Source: Thinopyrum elongatum (lineage: Eukaryota; Streptophyta; Magnoliopsida; Poales; Poaceae). From it: a stretch of DNA of 64,000 nt. The notes under the pieces are model-generated. The model made no database searches and was not told the DNA's origin. It was given only the letters and a program-made list of their open reading frames with translations. Every line of letters begins with the position of its first letter. The first letter of the stretch is position 1. The DNA is taken from assembly GCA_011799875.1 (NCBI GenBank), contig CM022302.1:303005048-303069047 (forward strand). Direction: 5' to 3'. A program made the position numbers and the translations under genes. Positions 44,990-57,370 of this stretch are shown piece after piece.

Positions 44990-46320
44990 TTATCTTGGGA
45001 AACAAGAAAACGAGAGGAAAACGGAGCCGGGAAGGTTGCCGAGGTGGGCACAACCCACCTGATTCTGGAGTGTTCTGGAAGGTTTTTTTATGTGTTCCTC
45101 CGGTGTCATGGTTTGAATAATATTTCGTTCAACATTAATAGGCGTACCTGAGATATAGTGCTTAATTCTTTGCCAATTGACAAACTTCGGGTTAGTACCT
45201 TCAGCATTATTAATCTTGATAGCTCCAGAACGATAAACCTCCTCGATAATATAAGGTCCTTCCCATTTAGAGAGAAGTTTTCCTTCAAAGAATCTAAAAT
45301 GAGAGTTGTATAGAAGAACATATTCACCTACTTTGAGTTCCCGCTTTTGGATCCTTTTGTCATGCCATCTTTTAACTTTTTCTTTAAATAATTTGGCATT
45401 TTCATAATCTTGGGTTCTCCATTCATCTAATGAGCTAATATCAAATAACCTCTTTTCACCAGCAAGTTTGAAGTCATAATTAAGTTCTTTAATTGCCCAA
45501 TATGCTTTATGTTCTGACTCAAGAGGCAAATGACAAGCTTTTCCATAAACCATTTTATAGGGAGACATACCCATAGGATTTTTATAAGCTGTTCTGTAGT
45601 CCCAAAGTGCATCATCCAATTTCTTAGACCAATTCTTTCGGGACCTATTGACAGTTTTTTGTAATATTAGTTTTATTTCTCTATTGCTAAGTTCAACTTG
45701 ACCACTAGATTGAGGATGATAGGGTGAATCAATTCTATGGTAACATCATATTTAGCAAGAATTTTACGGAAAGCACCATGGATAAAGTGTGAACCACCAT
45801 CAGTCATTAAATATCTAGGGACTCCAAACCTTGGGAAAATAACTTCTTTAAGCATTTTAATGGAAGTGTTATGAACAACACTACTAGTTGGAATAGCTTC
45901 TACCCACTTATTAACATAATCAACAGCAACCAAAATATGTGTATACCCATTAGATTAAGGAAATGGTCCCATAAAATCAAAACCCCAAACATCAAATGGT
46001 TCAATAGCAAGTGAATAATTCATAGGCATTTCTTGACGCTTACCAATATTACCAATTCTTTGACATGCATCACAAGATAAAACAAACTTACGGGCATCCT
46101 TGAAGAGAGTAGGCCAATAAAAACCAGATTGCAATACCTTGTGAGCAGTTCTATCTCCCGCTGATGCCCTCCATATGCTTCGGAGTGACATTTCCGTAGG
46201 ATTTGTTCCTGTTCATGCTCAGGTACACAATGTCTAATAATACCATCTACTCCTTCTTTATAAAGATGTTGGTCATCCCAAAAGTAATGTCTTAAATCAT
46301 AGAAGAATTTTTTTCTTTTG
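44990..46320 (-). pseudogene. Integrase of Athila-like element
   Basis: Frames at 46403-46020, 46191-45955, 45933-45673 and 45619-44990 together give the zinc-binding part ([20 protein letters not shown]), the core Asp in [10 protein letters not shown], the second Asp in YLMTDGGSHF and the C-terminal half with DALWDYRTAYKNPMGMSPYK, KACHLPLESEHKAYW and GPYIIEEVYRSGAIKI. The region with the catalytic Glu near 45690 is degraded. A TAA near 45955 and several frameshifts close the gene. The KAYWAIKEL signature points to the Athila lineage. Confidence 0.9.
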
Positions 46321-46836
46321 TTAGTATGTGAAACTAGGTGGTATATATTTAGCAACAATATAATTAGCATAGTCAGCATACCAAGGAGTATTATGAGAAA
46401 CATTTATTGTAGCTAGTTGTTCATCAGGAAAGCAATCATCAATAGGTAGTGGGTCATCAAGAATATTCTCTAACCTAGACAAGTTATCAGCTACGGGGTT
46501 CTCAACTCCTTTTCTATCAATAATATGTAAATCAAATTCTTGCAGCAAGAGAACCCACCTAATCAGTCTAGGTTTAGCATCCTTCTTTTCCATAAGATAT
46601 TTTATAGCAGCATGATCAGTGTGAACAATTACTTTGGAATCAACAAAGTAGGATCTGAATTTGTCACAAGCAAACACAACTGCTAAAAATTCTTTTTCTG
46701 TAGTAGCATAATTTCTTTGGGTACTGTCTAGAGTTTTGCTAGCATAATGAATAACATTTAATTTCTTATCAACTCTTTGTCCTAGAATAGCACCAACAGC
46801 ATAATCACTAGCATCACACATAATTTCCAAAGGCAA
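46321..46836 (-). pseudogene. RNase H of Athila-like element
   Basis: It contains [49 protein letters not shown] and [10 protein letters not shown]. The Asp/Glu/Asp residues of the active site are all visible. It overlaps the RT frame end in another frame, which indicates a frameshift near 46810-46830. Confidence 0.92.
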
Positions 46837-48850
46837 GTTCCAGTCAGGTGGTTGAACAATAGGGTGGAACTTAAGGCTTTCTTAAGTGTTTCAAAGGCTT
46901 CTACACAATCATCATAAAAAACAAATGGAACATCCTTTTGTAAAAGATTTGTAAGAGGCCTAGAAATTTTAGAGAAATCTTTAATAAACCTCCTATTGAA
47001 ACCAGCATGACCAAGGAAACTACGAATACCTTTAATATCTTTAGGACATGGCATTTTCTCAATTGCATCAACTTTAGCTTTATCCGCCTCAATACCTCGT
47101 TCAGAAATCTTATGCCCCAAGACAATACCTTCATTAACCATAAAGTGGCACTTCTCCCAATTCAAGACAAGATTAGTTTGCTCACATCTCTGCAAAACTC
47201 GATCAAGGTTGCTTAAGCAATCATCAAAAGAAGTTCCATAAACGGAAAAAATAATCCATGAAAACCTCAACAATCTTTTCACAAAAATCAGAGAATATAG
47301 CAGTCATACATCTTTGAAAGGTAGCAGGTGCATTGCATAAACCAAAAGGCATACGTCTATAAGCATAAGTTCCAAAAGAGCAAGTAAAGGTGGTTTTCTC
47401 TTGATCAGGTTGTGAAACAGGTATTTGAGAAAAACCAAAATATCCATCAACAAAACAAAAGTGTGTGTGCTTACATAATCTTTCCAACATTTGATCAATA
47501 AAAGGTAGAGGGTAATGATCTTTTCTAATTGCTTTATTTAATTTTATAAAGTCAATTACCATTCTATAACCAGTAACAATTCTTTGTGGAATAAGTTCAT
47601 TTTTATCATTAGGAACAACAGTAATACCTCCCTTCTTAGGGACACAATGAACAGGACTTACCCATCTACTATAAACTATGGGATAGATTATACCTGCTTC
47701 AAGAAGCTTTAATATTTTAGTTCTTACCACTTCTTTCATCTTAGGATTCAAACATCGTTGATGATCAACAACGGGTTTACAATCAGGTTCCATATTAATC
47801 TTATGCTGACAAAGAGTGGCACTAGTGCCCTTAAGATCATCAAGAGTATATCCAATAGCAGCAAGGTGCTTCTTCAGAATTTTCAATAATCTTTCTTCTT
47901 CATGTTCTGAAAGGTTAGCACTAATAATAACAAGATATATCTTTTCCTCATCGAGATAAGCACATTTCAAAGTGTTAGGCAATTGTTTTAATTCAAACAC
48001 AGGATCACCTTTAGGTGGAGGAGGACCTCCTAGAGTTTCAATAGGCAAATTGTGTTTGAGCAGAGGTCGTTGTTCAAAAAAAAAATTATCTATTTCATTT
48101 CTTTCGTGCATATGCATATCATTTTCATGGTCTAGCAAATATTGTTCTAGTGGATCAGTAGGAGGCACGGCAATAGAAGCAAGACCAATTATTTCATCCT
48201 TACTAGGTAATTCTTTATTATGAGGTTGTCTACTAAACTTGGAGAAATTAAACTCATGAAACTCATCACCAAAGCTAACACCGATAGTTTGTTTCTCACA
48301 ATCTATTTTAGCATTAACGGTGTTCAAGAAAGGTCTACCAAAGATAATGGTACAAAAATCATCTTGTGGGGAACCAATAACTAGAAAATCAGTACTGTAT
48401 TTTATTTTCCCACACAAGACATCAATATCTCTAACTATGCCAAGTGGTGTGATGGTGTCTCTATTAGCAAGTTTAATAGTAACATCTATGTCTTCTATTT
48501 CAGCGGGTGCTATGTCATTCATAATTTCTTGGTATAAGATAGAAGGAATAGCACTCACGCTAGCACCTAAATCACATAAACCATGATAATAGTGATCTCC
48601 TATTTTAACTGAGATAACAGGCATGCCAACAACAGGTCTATGTTTATCTTTTTCATCGGGTTCGACAATTCTAGCAGCTTCATCACAGAAGTAAATAGCA
48701 TGCCCATCAATATTTTCCACCAAGAGATCTTTAACCATAGCAATGCTAGGTTCTACTTTAATTTGCTCAGGAGGTTTAGGTGCTTTAATATTACTTTTGC
48801 AAACCACAGTTGAAACCTTAGCATGTTTTTTTATCCTGACAGGGAAAGGT
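46782..48850 (-). pseudogene. Protease and reverse transcriptase of Athila-like element
   Basis: The longest open frame in the window (48850-47224) begins at the junction with the solo LTR. The protease has CDLGASVSAIP (DLG in place of D-S/T-G) and IIFGRPFLNT. The RT shows WVSPVHCVPKKGGITVV, YRMVIDFIKLNKA, FVDGYFGFSQI and RMPFGLCNAPATFQRC. At the catalytic site the sequence reads FMDY followed by a frameshift where FMDDF is expected. RT continues at 47282-46800 with YGTSFDDCLSNL, HFMVNEGIVLGHKI and IRSFLGHAGF. It is inactive because of this lesion. Confidence 0.93.
48846..48850 (+). repeat. Target-site duplication AAGGT (left) of solo LTR
   Basis: AAGGT precedes TGTGACACCC. An identical copy is at 52705-52709. 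Confidence 0.93.
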
Positions 48851-51800
48851 TGTGACACCCCCGATTTGACCGTACACTAATCATGCATGCAAACATGTAC
48901 GATCAAGATCAGGGACTCACGGGAAGATATCACAACACAGCTCTAAACACAAATAAGACATACAAGCATCATATTACACGCCAGGGGCCTCGGAGGCTCG
49001 AATACAAGTGCTCGAACATAAACGAGTCAGCGGAAGCAACAATATCTAAGTACAGACATAAGTTAAACAAGGTGCCATAAGATGGCTAGCACAAACTGGG
49101 ATACAGTTCGAAGAGGGCAGGCCTCCTGCCTGGGATCCTCCTAACTACTCCTGGTCGTCGGCGGCCTGAACGTAGTAGTAGGCACCCCCAGTGTAGTAGG
49201 GGTCATCATTGACAGTGGCGTCTGGCTCCTGGGCTCCAACATCTGGTTGCAACGTCCAAGAAGAATGGAAAAGGGGGAAAGAGGGAGCAAAGCAACCATG
49301 AGTACTCATCCAAAGTACTCGCAAGTAAGGATCAACACTACATATGCATCGGTATCAATGAAATGGGTAGTATCTGTGGACTGAACTGCAGAATGCCGGA
49401 ATAAGAGGGGGATAGCTAGTCCTATTGAAGACTACGCTTCTGGCAGCCTCCATCTTGAAGCATATAGAAGAGAGTAGCTGGTAAGTTCACCAATAACAAC
49501 GTATAGCATAATCCTACCCGACGATCCTCTCCTCGTCACCCTGTGAGAGAGCGATCACCAGGCTGTCTCTAGAACTTATGTGGGTGTGTTTTATTAAGTA
49601 TCTAGTTCTAGTTGTCATGAGGTCGGAATACAACTCCAGGTCATCCTGTTACCATGGACACGGCTATTCGAATAGATCAATCTTCCCTGCAGGGGTGCAG
49701 CACATTACTCGACACGCTTGATCCCTCTGGCCAGGAACACTTTCCTGGGTCATGTCCGGCCTCGGAAGATCAACACGTCGCAGCCCTACCTAGGCCTAAC
49801 AAAGAGGTCAGCACACTGGTCTAAATCCTAAGCGTGCAGGGGTCTTGGGCCTATCGCCATTTGCACTCCTGCACGTTGCGAGTGCGGCCGGTGAGCAGAT
49901 GGAGGCTGCTTTACGCGGTCCAACACAGCGCACACCGCTCAGTCGCTGACATCTGGAAGGCTTCGGCTGATACTACGACGCTGGTTGCCCATATCTTGTC
50001 GCACGTGGCAGTTAGTGTCTATAGGCCAATGACCAACTCAGATCAAATACCCAATCTCGTTAAGCGTGTTATTATGAAATAACCACAGACGCCGACCAGG
50101 ACCAGGCCCACCTGTCTCCTAGGTGGTCACAACCTGCCCTGTCGCTCCGCCACAAAGATCCACTCAGAGGGCCGTCCGGAAACATGTCCTTTTAGCCCCC
50201 AGTCCGTGAATCACTCGTGGGTACTCTACGAGCCAACCCGACTTTAGTCACATCATGTATCATGTATAATAGTGTAGTATGTATATACCCGTGATCACCT
50301 CCTGAAGTGATCACAGCTCGATAGTATAGCATGGTAGACGGACAAGAATGTAGGGCCACTGATTGAATACTAGAATCCTATACTAAGCATTTAGGATAGC
50401 AGGTAAAGGTATCAAACAATTATAGCAACAATGATAGGCTATGCAACAGAATAGGAGCTATCGAATCAACAACAGTACCAAACCTAATGCAAGAATAAGA
50501 GAGAAGAGAGTGGGCGATATCTGGTTGATCAAGGGGGGTTTGCTTGCCTGGAAGCTCGGCAGAGAAGGACGGGTCGTCAACACCGTAGTCGATCGGGGCA
50601 GCAGAGGTGTCAGTCTCGAAGTCTACCAGAGAGAAGAGGGGGAAGAAACAATGAATATAATGCAATAAGATGCATGACAATGCATGTCATGACAATAAGC
50701 GGTTCTAGGTGTGCCCTAACGCGGTACTAGGCGATACTGGTGAAGGGGGGAAACATCCGGGAAAGTATTCCCGCTGTTTGGCATTTTTGGACAGACGAAC
50801 CGGAGGAGGATGATTGCATGTTCGCTATGCTAGGGATGTGTGGAAGACGAACGGGCCGCGTATCCGTATTCGTCTCGTCGTTCTGAGCAACTTTCATGTA
50901 CAAAGTATTTCCGTTCGAGTTAAGGATTATTTTATATTAATTTTCAATTTTTAATCATTTTCTAAATTATTTTAATTTGAAAATTAAATGCTAAATTGCT
51001 AGATGTACCCAGCACAGTGTACACAACAAAGTACACTGGCTGACATGTGGGACCAGGGGGTCCTAGTTGACCAGTCAAAGTTTGACTGGTCAACACGGGG
51101 TGGGGCCCCCTGTCATTGTCTGCCTAGTTTAACTAACAGGTTTAGTCAGACTAATTAGGAAGTTAATAGGTTAAATAACATGCTTAATTAGGTTAATTAA
51201 TTTAATTAATTTTATTCTTGTTCTTTTTTTGCTTTTGTTTTAACAATGGCGTGGGCCCTGTTCGTCAGCGGCCCATTCGGGCCAGCCACAGGGGCAGCTT
51301 GGCATGCGCGCTGCCACTGGCCGAAGGCCAGGGCACGGCGAGGCCGTCGACAGCATCTGCGGCGTGTGGGACAGGGCCGAGCGCTCATGCGGAGGCGCGG
51401 CCGGGCGGATCAGGGGGAGGTGGTTGGGCGTGCGGCGGCGCGCATCAGCACAATGGCGAGCAGGGGGGCTGCGGGGCATGCGGGTGCGGCGATGCAAGCC
51501 GGCGAGCACGAACAGAGAGCGGCGGGGCGAGGCATAGCACGAGCGAGGAGTGGCGCAGGCCGGTGACTAGGGGGTCGCATCGGCAGGAGCAGAGGGCGAG
51601 GCGAGGCCAGGAGCGACAGTAGGGGCGGGCCAGTGAGCGGGCGGCTGCGTGTGCGTGCGGTAGGAGCGCGAGGCGGCCGGCTCAAGGGGAATGGCGAGCA
51701 GAGGGGCAGGGCCGCGGCGGGGCATGCAGCGCATGCACGGGGCATGGCCAGCGGACGGCCAGGGCCCGCGAGCGCGGCCAGGGGCAGCTGTCAGGCATGG

Positions 51801-52704
51801 TGACCACAGTGGGGCAGAGAGGGAGCACGGGTCGGTGCTCACGTTCGATGTAGGGAAGAGGCGGCAGCGTGGCTTGATGGCTTCCTGCGAGGAGGAGGAC
51901 GGGGATGAGCGACGGGGACGGGGAGGCGGTCCGACAACAGGGACGGCGCGGTCGGGGCGGAGGAGCTCCGGGCAGCGGAGACGAGCAGCGACGGCGGGGT
52001 CAATCCAGCGGCGAGGGGCGTTGTTGCCCCCAATCCAGATCGGGGGTGGAGAGGGAGGAGCGAGGGGGAGTGGGGTTTGTGGGGGGAAGTGGGGGAGACC
52101 GGGCCCTAGGGTTTCGCTCAGGTGGGGTTAAGGGGTGTGTGAGGGGGGGCGGGGCGGCTAGGTTAGTGTGCTGGCCGGCTGGGCCGTTTGGCCCAGTTGG
52201 CCAAGGGGGGGTCTCTCTCTCTTTTTATTTTTAATTTTGTTTTGTCTCTTCTTTTTATTTACTTTTCCTTTCCTGTTTTTTTATTTCTTTAATAGTTATA
52301 GTTTTATAACAAGTAAAACCCACACCTAAAATAGAGTTGTAAATCCAACTACTGCCACAAAAAGTTTGGTGACTAAATAAACTAGTTTAACATTTGTTTA
52401 TTATTTATAGGCATTTAAGTAATTGTTTTTGCTACTGTTTTATTCATTTTTAGAGTATTTAAACATTTCATAAAAGTGTGGTTTCTTCACATAATTGCCT
52501 ATGCATTATTTGGCACAACCCGAACATTTTAGTTTTAATGTTTGAAAACTTTTATCGTTTGACTTTAATTCAAATTTGAATTTGAACAGGTTTTGAATTT
52601 GAAATTGAATCAGTTTCGAATCAACGCGAGTTTAACAATAGTAACCAAGGTGACGTGGCATCATTAGCAGAGGTTCACTGTAGCTTAATTATTCGGGCGT
52701 CACA
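48851..52704 (-). mobile_element. Solo LTR, 3,854 bp, TSD AAGGT
   Basis: The plus-strand ends are TGTGACACCCCCGATTTGAC and GGGCGTCACA. It is flanked by AAGGT on both sides and sits inside the Athila-like element between gag and protease. The layout on the reverse strand (AT-rich promoter side near 52600, GC-rich leader 51240-52200, then AT-rich tail) gives the orientation. The GC-rich part produces long overlapping ORFs (51218-52234) with no domain similarity, which I do not regard as genes. No internal domain is present, so this is a solo LTR of a long-LTR gypsy family. Confidence 0.93.
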
Positions 52705-52709
52705 AAGGT
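52705..52709 (+). repeat. Target-site duplication AAGGT (right) of solo LTR
   Basis: It follows the ...GTCACA end and matches 48846-48850. Confidence 0.93.
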
Positions 52710-53655
52710 GGTTTTTCAATATAAGCAGTAGGCACAACTGGATCAACATTGTAAATAATAGTTTCATCTTTAACTATGATTGGTTCTTTAATTTCTTATT
52801 TAATAGGGGGATGGTAGTCAAACCACTTCTCCTTAGGGAGATCAACATGAGTAGCAAAAGATTCACAAAAAGAGGCTACTATGTCAGAGTCAAGTCCATA
52901 TTTAGTGCTAAACTTGTGAAAAGCATCGGTGTTCATAAAAGATTTAACACAATCAAACTTAAGCTTAATACCTGACTCTTTACCTTCATCGAGTTCCAAT
53001 ATTCAGAGTTGTGTTTAATTCTTTCTAAAAGATCCCACCTGAATTCAATAGTCTTCTTCATAAAAGAACCAGTACAAGAATTATCGAGCATGGATTGATC
53101 ATCACGAGAAAGCCGAGCATAAAAGTTCTGAATAATAATTTCTGTCGAGAGCTCATGATTGGGACATGAATATAACACTGACTTAAGCCTCCCCTAATCT
53201 AGAGCGATACTTTCTCCTTCACGAGGCCAAAAATTATATATATAATTCTGATCATGATGAACTAGATGCATAGGATAATTTTTTTGGTGAAATTCCAATT
53301 TCAATCGATTCCAGTTCCAAGATCCAATATCATCGCATAGCCTATACCATATCAACGCTTTTCCCTTCAAAGATAAAGGGAAAACCTTCTTCTTAGCTTC
53401 ATCTCCAGGCAAACCTGCAAGCTTAAATAATCCACAAATTTCATCCACATATATCAAGTGCATATCAGGATGTTCGGTTCCATCTCCTGCATAAGGATTA
53501 GCTAGCAGTTGTTCTATCATACCCGAAGGAATTTCATAACCAATATTTTCAGTAGGTGTAGTAGGTTGAGGGGCAAATAATTGTGCTTTCGGTCGAGGTG
53601 AAGATACCCCGAACAAACCCCTCAAAGGATGGTTCTCCATAGTAACAAGTGACAA
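52710..53655 (-). pseudogene. gag of Athila-like element
   Basis: Reverse-strand start MSLVTMENHPLRGLFGVSSP, 91 bases after the 5' LTR. The capsid-like part holds FKLAGLPGDEAKKKVFPLSL, KGKALIWYRL and WNWNRLKLEF. A TAG near 53194 falls in the phrase normally reading WGRLK. The frame then continues with LYSCPNHELSTEIIIQNFYA and SCTGSFMKKTIEFRWDLLER. After a frame change near 52985 it runs FDCVKSFMNTDAFHKF to the solo LTR junction. It forms the particle core in the family. This copy is broken by stops, frameshift and insertion. Confidence 0.88.
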
Positions 53656-53717
53656 TAAATTTCAGCACATAGTGATAATTTTTCCTTACCAATTTCCACT
53701 TACCAAGAGCACTTCAC

Positions 53718-53735
53718 TCCCTGGCAATGGCGCCA
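53718..53735 (-). other. Primer-binding site of Athila-like element
   Basis: Reverse-strand TGGCGCCATTGCCAGGGA lies 11 bases after the 5' LTR end. It resembles the tRNA-Asp primer site known for Athila elements, with a few changes. Confidence 0.8.
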
Positions 53736-53746
53736 GAAAAGAGTCT

Positions 53747-55263
53747 TGATGACCCATAAGTATAGGGGATCAATCATAGTCCTTTCGATAACTAAAAGTG
53801 TCGAACCCAACGAGGAGCAGAAGGAAATGACAAGTGGTTTTCTGCAAGGTAATTTCTACAAGCACTAAAATAGTCGGTAACAGGTAGTTTGATAGCAAGA
53901 TAATTTGTAACGGACAAGTAACGGTAATGGTAAATAAAGTGCAGCAAGGTAGCCCAATCCTTTTGTGGCAAAGGACAGACCAAAACGGTCTCTTATATTA
54001 AGCAAAGCGTTCTTGAGGGTAACCGGGAATTTCGTCTAGTCACTTTCATCATGTTGGTTTGATTCGTGTTCGCTACTTCAATAATTTGATATGTGGGTGG
54101 ATCGGTGCTTAGGTGCTGTTCTTACTTGAACAAACCTCCTACTTATGATTAACCCCCTCGCAAGCATCCGCAACTACGAGAAAAGTATTAAGATAAAATC
54201 TAACCATAGCATTAAAGTTTTTGATCCAAATCGGTCCCTTGCGAAGTAGCGCATAAACTAGGGTTTAATCTTCTGTCACTCTAGCAACCCAGCATCTAAT
54301 ACTACTCCACAATGCATTCCCTTAGGCCCAAATATGGTGAAGTGCCATGTAGTCGGCATTCACATGACACCACTAAGGGAATCACAACATACATATCATC
54401 AAAATATCTAACACATATCAAGTTCACATGATTACTTGCAACATGACTTCTCCCGTGACCTCAAGAAAAAAAGTAACTACTCACAAATGATATTCATGCT
54501 CAAGATCAGAGGGGTATTAAATAGCATAATGGATCTGAACATATAATCTTCCACCAAATAAACCATATAGTAATCAACTACAAGATGTATTCAACACTAC
54601 TAGTCACCCACAGGTACCAATCTGAGGTTCTGGTACAAAGATTGAACACAAGAGATGAACTAGGGTTTGAGAGAAAATGGTGTTGTTGAAGATGTTGATG
54701 GAGATTGGCCTCCCAAAGATGAGAGGGTTGTTGGTGATGACGATGGCTTCGATTTCCCCCTCCGGGAGGGAAGCTCTCCTGGCGGAATCGCTCCGCCGGA
54801 GGGCGAAAGTGCTCCTGCCCAAGTTCCGCCTCGAGATGGCGGCACTCTGTCCCGAAAGTCCTCTCCTTATTTTTTCTAGGTCAAAATGACCTATATACCA
54901 GAAGATGGGTACTAGAGGTGGGCTGGGTGAGCACAACCCACCAGGGCGCGCCTGGGGGGCCTGGCGTGCCCTAGTGTCTTGTACTCACCAGGTGGCCCCC
55001 CTCCGGTAGTTATTGGCTCCAGTATATTTTTTATATTCCAAAATAATTCTTCGTAAATTTTCAGCTCATTTGGAGATATGCAGAATAGGTAACTCTGGCG
55101 TAGCTTTTTTAGGTCCAAAATTCTAGCTACCGGCATTCTCCCTCTTTGTGCAAACCTTGCATATTATGAGAGAAAAGGCATTAGAATTACTCCATAAAGC
55201 ATTATTATGCATAAAAACATTATAAATAAAAGTAGGAAATCATGATACAAAATGGACATATCA
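53747..55263 (-). repeat. 5' LTR of Athila-like element (1,517 bp)
   Basis: It is the partner of 29358-30871. Reverse-strand start TGATATGTCCATTTTG, end ...GGGTCATCA. The ORFs at 54604-54936 are shared chance readings. Confidence 0.96.
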
Positions 55264-55268
55264 AACTA
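55264..55268 (+). repeat. Target-site duplication AACTA (right) of Athila-like element
   Basis: It differs from AACCA at 29353-29357 by one C-to-T change, which turns a CAG codon of H ORF2 into TAG. Confidence 0.85.
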
Positions 55269-57370
55269 GAATGACGAAGAAAATGGCGTGCCTGAGCAGC
55301 GAGCGCCTGAAGGGGAAATTGACGAATTGATAGAGGTTGAGAAGGCAGTTCCATCGCCACCGAAGGATATGCAACTTGAGCCCTCCGGATCCACCAAGGA
55401 GTATGATAAGATTTAGGGGGAGCAAGATGCTTCCCGAATAAATACCACCCCGGTCACCTCATCTGGTGCTCCCACCCAGATGGAGCTTGATCTTGCTCTT
55501 GGTTCTTCGGCTTCACAGCTTGAACAGGAAGAAAAGAAAGCTGAGGAGCCCATGGCTCACGAACAAGTTGTACCACCAGTTGTTCCCAAGGAGACCAAAG
55601 TAGAAGCTGTTGTAACCCAAGTGTTCGAAGGAGTTGTCGTGCCTCACATTGTTGAGAGTTCACCGAAAGAAAAGGCCCTAGTGCCTGAGAACTAGAAAGC
55701 CGCTGAAGGAGTTCCAGTGAAAGAAATTGAAGGTCAGACTAGTGCCCCAATGTCATCAGCACCAGAGAAGATGAAAAGGCCTCTTGCTCCACTAAGGACA
55801 ATCGATGAAAATGTGCCAGCTTCTGATGATGTTCAGCCGATGGAAATTAGCGATGACGAAAATCAGAAAAATCCTCAGGAATCATTTCCCATGTTTCCTG
55901 CTGAACATGGCCCAAATGGTCCTGCATTCAATGAGCAGCTTCATCTATCGAAGCTAGCATTCTTTGGGACAAGCCCCTACGAAGGAGAAAGAACTTCACT
56001 ATCACCGAGGTTTTGGACTGAAGAACAAGCTGTTTATTATGCTCGGATCATGTTTGGCAAGAATAGAATTTTCAATCACAAGATATTAAAATTTGTTGAG
56101 CTCGAAGAAATGCCCCATTTCTCCATGCAATCGAGCATATTGAACATGCCCTCATGAAAGGATTCATGCGCTTCAATCATGGCTAGAACAAAGAAATTAT
56201 CCTTCAGTTCTATGCCACTTTGTATATCTCAAGAGAGCTTGGAAACACCTCAACCTGGATTCTCGAATGGATGACAGGCAGAGAAAGGATCAAATGTTCG
56301 GCAGATCAGTTTTTGGCCAGGATAAATCTTCCTCGATGTGAGTTTGAAAAAGATAGAGAGCACAGGCTACATTATTGGGAAGTATCTGAAGCACAACTCC
56401 ACATGTTGATGGATCCCAACTTGTTTGGTTATGAATGCATTGACGTTGACCCCAAGAAGTTGGCCTATTACAACAAAGTGATGTTTCATATTCTGTGCAA
56501 TACTCTCACGCCAACGAACAGACCAAATTCCATCAATGGCATTGTGGGAATGCACTTCTGGCCATCTCTCAAGGTATTCGGTTCAATGTCCCAGATTTGT
56601 TCATTCGTAATATGGCGTGTGCTGCTGACAGCCCTCAATCACTGAAGCCATATGCTCCACGGATCATGTTTGCAATTGAGCAGCTCATCAATGAGAAATT
56701 CTTTTGGGCTCATATTCCGAAAGTTTTCATGCCACCAGTACGTGATACTCTACGAATGGTGAAGGATATTGGAAAAGGGAAGGAACCTGTTGATGCTGCT
56801 GGCACTGCGTCTGCGTCTGAAAATGCTTCTAAGGTCAAGAAAGTCAGGGTTGAAATCCCTCGTGAGGAAAATCCATCTCTTTATGAGATTTGCATTCGCA
56901 CATAGCAGGCATTGGAGAGTCACATCAAGTTGGATCGAAAAGAAAAGCTGGAGTTGATGACTGAGCTGAATTTACTTCATAATCATACTCATCAAATTCT
57001 TCTGTACGAGAAGGAAGCAAAGAACCGCTCCTGGACTCTGCTAAGACAACATTATTCTTGCAAGCAACTGTTTGCCAAGGGCATCAAGAAGGATTATGAC
57101 TATCTGGACTTACTTGATGTTCCTCGCATCCGAAGGCAAACTCCTATGCTCCCACAATGTTTTGCTTCCATGGACTTGATGTTTGTCGGTCATGATGATG
57201 AAATTGCAGACACAACCAGTACTATCATCTACAAGCCAGATGTTCATCGCACCAAGTCATCCAGGGCCCATGCTGCCACTCCTGCTTCTGCCTCGACCAT
57301 TCCTCGCCCTTCGGATTCTGATTCGTCGAGTGGTTTTAAATCTAATTTTGAGGACTCTCCCACAGAGTAG
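55269..57370 (+). pseudogene. H ORF2, second part: PF20167-like plant transposon protein domain
   Basis: It continues the frame broken at 29357. After an acidic linker (TAG stops at 55414 and 55693), a conserved domain spans about 55960-56660: LAFFGTSPYEGE, RFWTEEQAVYYARIM, QFYATLYISRELGN, STWILEWMTGRERIKCSADQF, ARINLPRCEF, LTPTNRPNSINGIVG and SPQSLKPYAPRIMFAIEQL. I associate this pattern with the 'putative plant transposon protein' family (PF20167), from memory. A stop at 56186, a frame change near 56140-56220 and another near 56545 break it, then a TAG at 56903. The protein ends SGFKSNFEDSPTE at the TAG 57368. The biochemical role of the family is not known to me. Confidence 0.65.

Larger units (their letters stand above)
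29358..55263 (-). mobile_element. Athila-like gypsy retrotransposon, about 10 kb net, with CACTA and solo LTR nested inside
   Basis: Read on the reverse strand: 5' LTR (55263-53747), primer site, gag, protease, RT, RNase H, integrase, a small downstream ORF, a long 3' region, purine tract, 3' LTR (30871-29358). LTR ends are TGATACGTCC or TGATATGTCC and GGGTCATCA. Subtracting the CACTA (12,053 plus 3) and solo LTR (3,854 plus 5) leaves 9,991 bp. The integrase C-terminal signature (KACHLPLESEHKAYWAIKEL) and Asp-type primer site match the Athila lineage, in Triticeae probably the Sabrina/WHAM group. A hand sample of 305 LTR bases shows about 6.5% divergence. Confidence 0.95.

Noticed and set aside
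51218..52234. Cluster of long overlapping ORFs in all frames, GC-rich
   Set aside because: They lie wholly inside the solo LTR with TSD AAGGT. No domain is visible and both strands are equally open, so this is a composition effect.
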